A stretch of 11,668 bases of DNA, from contig JAGWUU010000071.1 in assembly GCA_028868335.1 (NCBI GenBank), forward strand, positions 1 to 11,668, in the 5' to 3' direction. This DNA is from Sphingomonadales bacterium (GTDB lineage Bacteria > Pseudomonadota > Alphaproteobacteria > Sphingomonadales > Sphingomonadaceae). Positions within the stretch are counted from its first letter, which is position 1; each line of letters starts with the position of its first letter. This document shows positions 6,192-11,668 of this stretch, in pieces. The position numbers and the translations under genes were made by a program. The notes under the pieces were generated by a model. The model saw only the letters and a list, made by a program, of their open reading frames with translations. It was not told where the DNA came from and ran no database searches.

Positions 6192-6599
6192 ATGAACCCG
6201 CCAACCTTCATGACTTCATCGCTCTATGTCGCCCTGGGCGGCGGGCTGGGCGCATGGCTGCGCTATCTTGTCAGCCGGTTCTGGCTTGCCACGATCGGTC
6301 CCATCGCCGCGTCGGCCTTCCCCTGGGCGACGCTGACGGTCAACCTCGCCGGGTCGATGGCGATGGGCATTCTGGCCGGCTGGCTGGCGCGGCACGGCCA
6401 TGGGGGCGAGACGTGGCGGCTGCTGCTGGGCGTGGGCGTGCTGGGCGGTTTCACCACCTTTTCCGCCTTCAGCCTGGAACTGGTCAATTTCATCAATCGC
6501 GGGGCAACGGCGCAAGCTGCCCTCTATGGCGCCGGTTCGCTGGCGGGCGGGATTATCGGCCTTTTTGCCGGACTCTATGTGATGCGGGTGGTGGGATGA
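6192..6599 (+). CDS. crcB: Fluoride ion channel CrcB/FluC
   Basis: A 135-aa membrane protein with four hydrophobic helices, the normal size for FluC, which works as a dual-topology dimer exporting fluoride across the inner membrane. Signatures: G-G-G-L-G-A-W-L-R-Y (residues 16-25), T-L-T-V-N-L-A-G-S-M (47-56, with the pore Asn of the family), and G-V-L-G-G-F-T-T-F-S-A-F-S-L-E (82-96, with the T-T-F-S fluoride/Na+ site region). The ATG at 6192 has AAGG about 8 bases upstream; the ATG at 6210 lacks a binding site. I see no crcB fluoride riboswitch consensus in the 214-bp gap upstream, but I judged this by eye only. The stop overlaps the next start as ATGA. Confidence 0.95.
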   Translation: MNPPTFMTSSLYVALGGGLGAWLRYLVSRFWLATIGPIAASAFPWATLTVNLAGSMAMGILAGWLARHGHGGETWRLLLGVGVLGGFTTFSAFSLELVNFINRGATAQAALYGAGSLAGGIIGLFAGLYVMRVVG

Positions 6600-7777
6600 C
6601 CCTTCGGCAGGCTCAAGACGAGCGGAGCGTTCGCCAGTTCACCGTCCGCGCCGACGATGACGGGGTGCGGCTGGACCGCTGGTTCAAGCGGCATCTGCCA
6701 CAGATCGGCTTCGCGACGGTCAGCCGCTGGGCGCGCACCGGGCAGATCCGGGTTGATGGCAAGCGCGCCGACCCTGCCGACCGGCTGAGCGTCGGCCAGG
6801 TGCTGCGCGTCCCGCCCGGCGGTGAAACGCCAGAGCGCAAACCACGGGCGCGCAAGCCGCTGTCGCCGGAACAGATCGCGCTGGCCGAAGGCATGGTCAT
6901 CGCCAAGAGCCCGGCTGCGCTGGTGCTCAACAAGCCGCCGGGACTGGCGACGCAGGGCGGCAGTGGCACCTACGCGCACGTTGACGGTCTGCTCGATGCA
7001 TATGCTGACGAGGGCGAGCCTCGTCCCCGGCTGGTCCACAGGCTCGACAAGGATACCAGTGGGGTCCTGCTCATCGCCCGGACTCCTGGTAGTGCAGCCT
7101 ATTTCTCCAAGCACTTCTCGGGCCGGTCGGCGCGCAAGATCTATTGGGCGCTGGTAATCGGCGTGCCCGAGATTGAGGACGGGCTGATCGAGCTGCCGCT
7201 AGGCAAACAGCCCGGCACCGGCGGCGAGAAGATGATGGTCGATGAAAGCGAGCATGGGCAAACGGCGCGCACCCGCTACCGCGTGCTTGATCATGCGGGC
7301 AACCGCGCCGCCTGGGTCGAGCTGCAACCGCTGACCGGGCGTACCCACCAGCTTCGCGTCCATATGGCGGCGATCGGCCATCCAATCGTCGGCGATGGAA
7401 AGTACGGCGGCCCGGATGCCTTCCTTTCCGGCACGATCAGCCGCAAGATGCACCTCCACGCCCGCCGCCTGCTGATAGAGCAGCCTGGCGATGCGAAGAA
7501 GATCGACGTCACCGCTGCTCTGCCCGAGCATTTCGCTGCGAGCATGGTCAGTCTCGGCTTTGATGAGGGCGATGGCGCCGCCCTGCCTGCCGCCCCACCT
7601 CCGCCGAACCGTGAGGTCAGGAAGGCCCAGGCAAAGGCTCATGCCAAGCAGTACCGCAAGGAGCGGCGCGGCGAACGGCGTAGCCGCGGGGCGGTGGAAG
7701 CACAGCCGACAAAGAAGCGCGGCCCGACCAAGGGCAAGGGTTCGCCCAAACCAACGACGGGTCGACCCAAGCGATGA
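6596..7777 (+). CDS. RluA-family 23S rRNA pseudouridine synthase
   Basis: A 393-aa protein. An S4 RNA-binding domain (about residues 16-75: D-G-V-R-L-D-R-W-F-K, then S-R-W-A-R-T-G-Q-I-R-V-D-G-K) is followed by the pseudouridine synthase domain (about 104-325) with catalytic Asp151 in P-R-L-V-H-R-L-D-K-D-T-S-G-V-L-L. Also present are the R-K-I-Y-W-A-L-V strand and L-T-G-R-T-H-Q-L-R-V-H (motif III). It is closest to RluC-type enzymes, which modify 23S rRNA; the exact target sites cannot be read from sequence. Residues about 340-393 form an unusual Lys/Arg/Gly/Pro-rich tail, probably RNA-binding. The ATG at 6596 overlaps the crcB stop (ATGA). Codons 2-10 (T-L-R-Q-A-Q-D-E-R) are supplied by a dispersed repeat at 6600-6626, so the first 11-13 residues are probably not part of the ancestral protein. 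Confidence 0.93.
   Translation: MTLRQAQDERSVRQFTVRADDDGVRLDRWFKRHLPQIGFATVSRWARTGQIRVDGKRADPADRLSVGQVLRVPPGGETPERKPRARKPLSPEQIALAEGMVIAKSPAALVLNKPPGLATQGGSGTYAHVDGLLDAYADEGEPRPRLVHRLDKDTSGVLLIARTPGSAAYFSKHFSGRSARKIYWALVIGVPEIEDGLIELPLGKQPGTGGEKMMVDESEHGQTARTRYRVLDHAGNRAAWVELQPLTGRTHQLRVHMAAIGHPIVGDGKYGGPDAFLSGTISRKMHLHARRLLIEQPGDAKKIDVTAALPEHFAASMVSLGFDEGDGAALPAAPPPPNREVRKAQAKAHAKQYRKERRGERRSRGAVEAQPTKKRGPTKGKGSPKPTTGRPKR
6600..6626. repeat. Dispersed sphingomonad REP-like repeat at the crcB/pseudouridine synthase junction
   Basis: The sequence CCCTTCGGCAGGCTCAAGAC followed by GAGCGGA matches, on the other strand, the very common sphingomonad intergenic unit 'CCG(C/T)TCGT-CTGAGC-TG-CGAAG'. 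When read through, this unit gives the peptides LRQAQDER on one strand and LSL(S/P)KG on the other; here both appear. I recognise it from memory of many sphingomonad genomes, not from a search. It starts directly after the crcB stop codon and runs into the 5' end of the next gene. No second copy is seen in the window. Confidence 0.7.
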
Positions 7778-7837
7778 GCGCTCTGGCCAAATCGGGCGGC
7801 GTAACACCCCCGACGCCAGCGGGAGGGGAGTGAGCCA

Positions 7838-8452
7838 ATGCACCCCAACGCTGCCTTTCGTCATGCCGACCGGGCGCTGCTGGAAACGCTGATAGACGAA
7901 ATCGGTTTTGGCATGGTCTTCACCCAGACCCCCGATGGACCGCGCGTTGCCCATGTCCCGCTGCTGTGGTCGGGCGCCCATGGCAACGGGGGCGTTGTCC
8001 AATTCCATCTGGCGCGCGGCAACGGGCTGACGCGCCACCTGGACGGCGCGAACGCGCTGGTCGTGATCAATGGGCCAGACGGCTATGTCAGCCCGCGATG
8101 GTACGCCGAAGACGATCAGGTTCCGACGTGGAACTATGTTGCGCTTGAACTGGAAGGACATGCGCGGCGGTTGGATGAGGATGGACTGCTCCGCCTTGTT
8201 TCTACCCTGTCCGACAAACACGAGGCGCAGATCGACGAGGGCGAAGCGTGGACGATGGACAAACTTTCACCGGCCCGGCTGCGCGGACTGATGGCCGGAA
8301 TCGTGGGGTTCGAGATGGAAATCCAGGCATGGCGCGAAACGGTCAAGCTCAGCCAGAACAAGGATGCTGCCGACCGCGCGCGGCTTGCCGATGGACTTGA
8401 GGCGCAGGGCTCGCCAGCCATCGCCCAGTTGATGCGGATACTGGCGAAGTGA
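7838..8452 (+). CDS. PaiB-like FMN-binding negative transcriptional regulator family protein
   Basis: A 204-aa protein of the PaiB family, which has a split-barrel flavin-binding fold. Hallmarks: H-P-N-A-A-F (2-7), V-P-L-L-W (40-44), F-H-L-A-R-G-N (56-62), N-G-P-D-G-Y-V-S-P-R-W-Y (78-89), V-P-T-W-N-Y (95-100) and V-K-L-S-Q-N-K (169-175). Bacillus PaiB was described as a negative regulator of sporulation and degradative enzymes. For most homologues the real role is unknown, and FMN or haem binding is the better-supported prediction. The ATG at 7838 has GGGAGGGGAG upstream. The gene begins 60 bp after the pseudouridine synthase stop, the only non-overlapping junction in this plus-strand block, and its stop overlaps the next start as GTGA. 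Confidence 0.9.
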   Translation: MHPNAAFRHADRALLETLIDEIGFGMVFTQTPDGPRVAHVPLLWSGAHGNGGVVQFHLARGNGLTRHLDGANALVVINGPDGYVSPRWYAEDDQVPTWNYVALELEGHARRLDEDGLLRLVSTLSDKHEAQIDEGEAWTMDKLSPARLRGLMAGIVGFEMEIQAWRETVKLSQNKDAADRARLADGLEAQGSPAIAQLMRILAK

Positions 8453-9102
8453 CGATCCGGCTCGCAGTCTTCGATTGCGACGGCACGCTGGTCGATGGCC
8501 AGGCGGCGGTGTGTAATGCGATGGACGTCGCCTTTGCGGAGGTCGGCCTCGCCCTGCCCGATCGCCACTTTGTGCGCCGGGCGGTCGGCCTCAGTTTGCC
8601 GCAGGCGATTGGGCTGCTCCTGCCCGATGCCGACGATGCCCTGCGCGCCGCCGTCGATGCCGCCTATCGTAGCGCTTTTCGCCAATCGCGCGAGAGCGGT
8701 GCATTGATCGAACCGCTCTACGACGGGATCGCCGGGATGCTGTCCGCGCTCCATGCCAACGGCTGGATGCTGGGAGTCGCGACCGGCAAGAGCGATCGGG
8801 GCCTTGGGCACTGCCTCGCCACGCACGGCCTGACGCAACTGTTCACGACCTTGCAAACCGCCGACCGCCACCCGTCAAAACCACATCCGGCGATGCTCGA
8901 GGCGGCAATGGACGAAGCCCTCGCCTTGCCGGCAAACACCGTGATGATCGGCGATACCCAGTACGACATGGCAATGGCCCGCGTCGCGGGGGTCAGGGCA
9001 ATCGGTGTCGATTGGGGCTATCACGCGCCGGACGAACTGCTCGCGGCGGGAGCCCAGGCCGTTGCGCGCGATCCGGCGCATTTGTTGGAGCTATTGTCAT
9101 GA
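8449..9102 (+). CDS. HAD-superfamily hydrolase (phosphoglycolate phosphatase-like)
   Basis: A 217-aa HAD subfamily IA phosphatase with all four motifs: I, F-D-C-D-G-T-L-V-D (nucleophile Asp9, acid/base Asp11); II, V-A-T-G-K-S (Thr112); III, Lys144 in H-P-S-K-P-H-P; IV, M-I-G-D-T-Q-Y-D-M (Asp169 and Asp173). The helical cap is inserted after motif I (about residues 16-85). The enzyme should dephosphorylate a small phosphorylated metabolite using Mg2+ in the cytoplasm. The substrate cannot be told from sequence, and phosphoglycolate is only the commonest annotation. It starts at a GTG (8449) overlapping the upstream stop by GTGA, and it ends in an ATGA overlap with the next gene. Confidence 0.94.
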   Translation: MTIRLAVFDCDGTLVDGQAAVCNAMDVAFAEVGLALPDRHFVRRAVGLSLPQAIGLLLPDADDALRAAVDAAYRSAFRQSRESGALIEPLYDGIAGMLSALHANGWMLGVATGKSDRGLGHCLATHGLTQLFTTLQTADRHPSKPHPAMLEAAMDEALALPANTVMIGDTQYDMAMARVAGVRAIGVDWGYHAPDELLAAGAQAVARDPAHLLELLS

Positions 9103-9311
9103 CCGAGCCCGATCCGGCCAAAAGCAGATTCATCGCAATGCAATTCATCCGCCTAAGCGGCGCGGCATTCGCGCTGCTCGGCCTGCTGATCATCGCGCGA
9201 AAGATCGCCATGCCCGCGGCGGCCGGCTATGCTTTCGTGGCGGTCGGCATGTTCGACCTTCTCGTCATGCCAATGATCCTCGCCCGGCGTTGGCGGACAC
9301 CGCCGCAATGA
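9099..9311 (+). CDS. Small two-helix membrane protein of unknown function
   Basis: This is a 70-aa protein squeezed between the HAD and ATP12 genes and overlapping both by ATGA. A short charged N-terminus (M-T-E-P-D-P-A-K-S-R-F) is followed by two hydrophobic segments, about residues 19-32 (A-F-A-L-L-G-L-L-I-I-A) and 38-58 (A-A-G-Y-A-F-V-A-V-G-M-F-D-L-L-V), ending in a basic tail A-R-R-W-R. Coupling on both sides and normal GC content argue that it is real. It is presumably an inner-membrane protein. I do not recognise a characterised family. Confidence 0.82.
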   Translation: MTEPDPAKSRFIAMQFIRLSGAAFALLGLLIIARKIAMPAAAGYAFVAVGMFDLLVMPMILARRWRTPPQ

Positions 9312-10006
9312 AGCGCTTTTATAAGGAAGCAACGGTTCGCGCTGTCTCTGGTGGCTGGCAGGTGTTCCTAGACGATCGCGGAATCAAGACGCAGGGCGGG
9401 CGGCCGCAGGTGACACCAACCGAGGCGCTGGCTGCGGCGCTGTCCACGGAATGGGCGGCTCAGGGCGAGGAGATCGATCCCGCACGCTTCGCGATGCGTG
9501 ACATGGCCGACTTTGCGATCGATGTGGTGGCGCCCGATCGTGGCAAGGCGATCGACGGACTGCTGCGCTATGCCGAAACCGACACGCTATGTTACCGCGC
9601 CGAAGCGGGCGAGCCGTTGGCCGGGCGTCAGACCGAGTTGTGGGAACCGCTGCTCAAGGCCGCCGAAGCCCGCTGGGATGTCCATTTCGAACGCATAGAC
9701 GGCATCATCCACCGGCCCCAGCCGGTCGCAACGCTTGCTCGGCTGCGCGCCGTTCTGGAACCCAGGGACGACTTTGTGCTGTCAGCGCTGACCACGCTGG
9801 CTTCACTCGCTGCATCGCTGACCGTCGCACTGGCCGCGACAGGCCCCGATGCCGACGCGGAGAAACTGTGGGCCGCAGCCAACCTCGAAGAAGACTGGCA
9901 GGCAGAACTGTGGGGCCAGGATGACGAGGCTGTAGCCCTGCGGAACAGGCGCTTCACCACTTTCGCAACGGCGATGAACTTCGCGCGGCTGTCGGAAGCG
10001 AGCTAG
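9308..10006 (+). CDS. ATP12-family ATP synthase F1 assembly chaperone
   Basis: This is a 232-aa member of the ATP12 family, known from mitochondria, where it binds the F1 alpha subunit during F1-ATPase assembly, and widespread in alphaproteobacteria. Signatures: K-R-F-Y-K-E at the N-terminus (2-7), the strand region W-Q-V-F-L-D-D-R-G-I-K-T, then E-W-A-A-Q-G-E-E-I-D-P (49-59), and the strongly conserved E-T-D-T-L-C-Y-R-A (90-98) followed by Q-T-E-L-W-E-P-L-L. The role in bacterial F1 assembly is inferred from the family. The ATG at 9308 overlaps the previous stop (ATGA). The stop codon is only 9 bp from the stop of the convergent lipoprotein gene. Confidence 0.93.
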   Translation: MKRFYKEATVRAVSGGWQVFLDDRGIKTQGGRPQVTPTEALAAALSTEWAAQGEEIDPARFAMRDMADFAIDVVAPDRGKAIDGLLRYAETDTLCYRAEAGEPLAGRQTELWEPLLKAAEARWDVHFERIDGIIHRPQPVATLARLRAVLEPRDDFVLSALTTLASLAASLTVALAATGPDADAEKLWAAANLEEDWQAELWGQDDEAVALRNRRFTTFATAMNFARLSEAS

Positions 10007-10015
10007 CGCCCGCGC

Positions 10016-10618
10016 CTAGCCAGTTGCCATCCACTCCGCAACCTGGCCTGCCACGGTATTCGCCGCCTCGTTTAGCGCCGCGCCGACAGTGGCCGCCTTG
10101 GGGGCAATGCCGCTGATCGTGCTTTCAAAGCGTCGTGCCGTTACCGTCCCATTGGGCGTGGTACGCAGCGCATCGAAGCGCACCATCACGGAGCGGCTGC
10201 GCGCATCATAGCCGAGATCGATCAGCCTGCCGCCGAGCCGCGTTCCTGTTGCCGGAACCGGCTGGTCATCCTCCAGCACCAGGCGCCCGCCCTTGGCGCG
10301 GAGCCGTTCGGCCAGCAGCGAACGGAACTGGCGGGCCGGCCGTTCGACCCAGGCGACGTCTTTGAGGTAGGCCACATCGACCGCATTGATCTGCACCGGC
10401 ACGCGCTGCACCGCCAGGCGATTGTCCGTTTCCGGCTCCATTACCATCACCGCGTCACCCGGTTTGCCGGTGGCCGACGAACCTGCTGCGGCGGTTTCGC
10501 TGGGAACCAGCCTTAGCAGCATCGCCGGTGGCTTGGAGCTATCGACCAAACCGCCCAGGCATCCGCTCAACACCAGCGACAGCGCCGCCACCCCGACCAG
10601 CCGCCCACGTTTTGCCAT
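10016..10618 (-). CDS. ABC-type transport auxiliary lipoprotein (PqiC-like)
   Basis: This is a 200-aa lipoprotein. A basic N-terminus (M-A-K-R-G-R) and hydrophobic core are followed by the lipobox L-V-L-S-G-C with lipidated Cys20. The +2 residue is Leu, so outer-membrane sorting is expected. The mature part has the alternating pattern of the ABC transport auxiliary (PqiC/YmbA-like) family, including V-A-W-V-E-R-P-A-R-Q-F-R-S-L-L-A-E-R-L, a conserved 'P..F...L...L' segment. It presumably pairs with the adjacent MCE protein to move lipids between the membranes. I chose the ATG at 10618 because GGGAG lies 8 bases upstream and it gives a compact signal peptide. The ATG at 10639 overlaps the MCE gene stop (ATGA) and would add 7 residues; it is a real alternative. 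Confidence 0.88.
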   Translation of the reverse strand: MAKRGRLVGVAALSLVLSGCLGGLVDSSKPPAMLLRLVPSETAAAGSSATGKPGDAVMVMEPETDNRLAVQRVPVQINAVDVAYLKDVAWVERPARQFRSLLAERLRAKGGRLVLEDDQPVPATGTRLGGRLIDLGYDARSRSVMVRFDALRTTPNGTVTARRFESTISGIAPKAATVGAALNEAANTVAGQVAEWMATG

Positions 10619-10635
10619 GCCGTTCACTCCCTTGC

Positions 10636-11574
10636 TCATGGCTTGTAGTCCGGCAGCTTCTTGCCGCCGAGCACAGCGCCGGCGCCCTGGTCCTGGATCT
10701 TTTCGGTAATGTCGCGCAACGCCTTGGTGGTCGAGCGCAGGTCACGGATCGCCGCTTCCGCCGCCGGCAGCGTGGTTTCGTTGAGCTGCTTTGCGGCTGG
10801 GCGGGCATCGTTGAGCGTCGTCTGCAACTGATCGGCCGCCCCTTGCGCGGATTTGAGCGTGGCACGCAACGACTGGGCAAGGCTTGCCCCTTCGCCGTTG
10901 ACCAGTTGGTCCGTGGAATTGGCGACCTTCTCGAACGAAGCGAGCGTGGTCCGCGCCTGAACCAGCGTGGTCTGCAGCTCCACCAACGAGCGTTCGAACT
11001 GCGGCGAGGTGTTCGCGAGATTGGCGGTCAGCCGATCGCTGTTGGACAGGATGTGTTGGATCGACTTCTGATTCTGGTCGGACAGCACCAGCGTCAGCCG
11101 TTCCGTCAGCGTCGCCAGCCGTTCCAGAAGAACCGGTGCGCTGTTGAGCAGTTCGCCAAGGCCCCCTCGCTTGGTTGGGATCACCGGCACCCCTTCCGGC
11201 CCGCGTTCGATCAGCGGCGGCGCACCCTTGGTCGCGCCTTCGAGCTGGATATTCGACACCCCGGTAAAGCTGCCTTGCATCGTCGCGGTCACGCCCTGAA
11301 GGATCGGAACGCCCTCGTCTATGGCAATCCGCACCCTTACGAAGCTGGGGTCCTTCTGCCACAGTTCGATCTTCTTGACCTGACCGACGGGCACGCCCGA
11401 AAAGGTCACACCCGATCCCTTCGACAAGCCATCTACCGACTGCTTGAAGAAGATGTCGTATTCGTGACGATTGCCCTCTCCAAGCCGGGCGATCCAGATC
11501 ACGAAAGCGGCGATCAGCGCCAGCAAGGCCAGCGTGACAGCGCCCACCCAGACATGATTGGCCCTGGTTTCCAT
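10636..11574 (-). CDS. MlaD-family (MCE domain) lipid transport substrate-binding protein
   Basis: This is a 312-aa protein with an N-terminal membrane anchor (about residues 9-29), an MCE domain (about 37-115) with the typical V-D-G-L-S-K-G-S-G-V-T-F-S-G-V-P-V-G-Q-V-K-K-I, and a long helical C-terminus (about 138-300) rich in leucine heptads and Gln/Thr/Ala, likely a coiled coil. MCE proteins form hexameric rings or tubes in the periplasm that carry phospholipids for an ABC transporter in the inner membrane. It is longer than E. coli MlaD (about 183 aa) because of the helical extension, as is usual in alphaproteobacteria. The ATG at 11574 follows AGGGGGCG, 6 bp after the stop of the upstream partial gene, and the stop overlaps the alternative lipoprotein start. 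This layout fits an ATPase-MCE-lipoprotein operon. Confidence 0.94.
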   Translation of the reverse strand: METRANHVWVGAVTLALLALIAAFVIWIARLGEGNRHEYDIFFKQSVDGLSKGSGVTFSGVPVGQVKKIELWQKDPSFVRVRIAIDEGVPILQGVTATMQGSFTGVSNIQLEGATKGAPPLIERGPEGVPVIPTKRGGLGELLNSAPVLLERLATLTERLTLVLSDQNQKSIQHILSNSDRLTANLANTSPQFERSLVELQTTLVQARTTLASFEKVANSTDQLVNGEGASLAQSLRATLKSAQGAADQLQTTLNDARPAAKQLNETTLPAAEAAIRDLRSTTKALRDITEKIQDQGAGAVLGGKKLPDYKP

Positions 11575-11580
11575 CGCCCC

Positions 11581-11668
11581 CTATTCCCCTGCTTGCCCGT
11601 TCTTGTCCATGCTCTTGGCAGCATGGCCGCCTTCCGCCGCCTCCGCCATTTCCCGGGTATCCTGCGCC
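11581..11668 (-). CDS. C-terminal end of upstream operon gene, probably the ABC transporter ATPase (partial)
   Basis: An open frame enters from the right edge and ends in a TAG at 11583-11581, giving the last 28 residues (A-Q-D-T-R-E-M-A-E-A-A-E-G-G-H-A-A-K-S-M-D-K-N-G-Q-A-G-E in pieces). This is a hydrophilic Ala/Glu/Gly tail with no diagnostic motif. I call it the MlaF-type ATPase from position alone: such ATPase genes usually lie directly before the MCE gene, and the gap here is only 6 bp. It could equally be the permease or another protein. Confidence 0.6.
   Translation of the reverse strand, partial: AQDTREMAEAAEGGHAAKSMDKNGQAGE

Noticed and set aside
7199..8221. 340-codon minus-strand open frame across the pseudouridine synthase and PaiB genes
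   Set aside because: It crosses two well-supported plus-strand genes and their gap, has no family features, and has a typical shadow composition.
10002..10020. GCTAG...CTAGC inverted repeat spanning both stop codons of the convergent ATP12 and lipoprotein genes
   Set aside because: The arms are only 5 bp, with mismatches inside and no T-run. It mostly reflects both genes ending in GC-TAG, so it is too weak to call a terminator.
11410..11430. CCCTTCGACAAGCCATC resembling the dispersed sphingomonad repeat
   Set aside because: Only the first 12 or so bases agree, the GACGAGCGG half is missing, and it lies inside the conserved MCE domain coding sequence.

Overview
The window is GC-rich (about 65% in the lines I sampled) and looks like core chromosome of an alphaproteobacterium, most likely a sphingomonad (Sphingomonadales: Sphingomonas, Novosphingobium or Erythrobacter type). 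The evidence is the gatC-gatA-gatB cluster, an ATP12-family chaperone gene, the crcB-RluA-HAD-ATP12 neighbourhood, an MlaD/PqiC-type lipid transport cluster, and a copy of the 'CTTCG-CAGGCTCA-GACGAGCGG' repeat that is scattered through sphingomonad genomes. No tRNA, rRNA, CRISPR array or insertion sequence is visible, and no gene-free stretch exceeds about 215 bases.

Left part (1-1164): the 3' end of a plus-strand gene of unknown function converges, over a perfect 14-bp hairpin, with a minus-strand gene for an exported protein of unknown function (292 aa).

Central minus-strand block (1246-5977), read right to left: rpsU (ribosomal protein S21), a strong intrinsic terminator, a membrane-anchored FKBP-type prolyl isomerase, then gatC, gatA, an extra 163-codon gene, and gatB. 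GatCAB amidates mis-charged Glu-tRNA(Gln) and Asp-tRNA(Asn). The extra gene is the most unusual object here. It is a small protein with a PD-(D/E)XK (restriction-endonuclease-like) fold signature, about 51% GC against roughly 65-75% in its neighbours. It sits 1 bp after the gatA stop and overlaps the gatB start by ATGA, and near-direct repeats lie at both of its ends. It therefore looks like a foreign gene inserted into a probably essential operon without breaking translational coupling.

Plus-strand block (6192-10006): crcB (fluoride channel), an RluA-family pseudouridine synthase whose first codons lie in the dispersed repeat, a PaiB-like FMN-binding protein, a HAD-family phosphatase, a 70-aa two-helix membrane protein, and an ATP12 chaperone. 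Four of the five junctions are 4-bp stop/start overlaps (ATGA or GTGA), so the block is probably one or two coupled operons.

Right part (10016-11668, minus strand): the end of a gene that is probably an ABC transporter ATPase, then an MlaD/MCE-domain substrate-binding protein and an ABC-transport auxiliary lipoprotein. These are parts of an inner-to-outer-membrane lipid transport system. This operon converges with the ATP12 gene, leaving only 9 bp between the stop codons.
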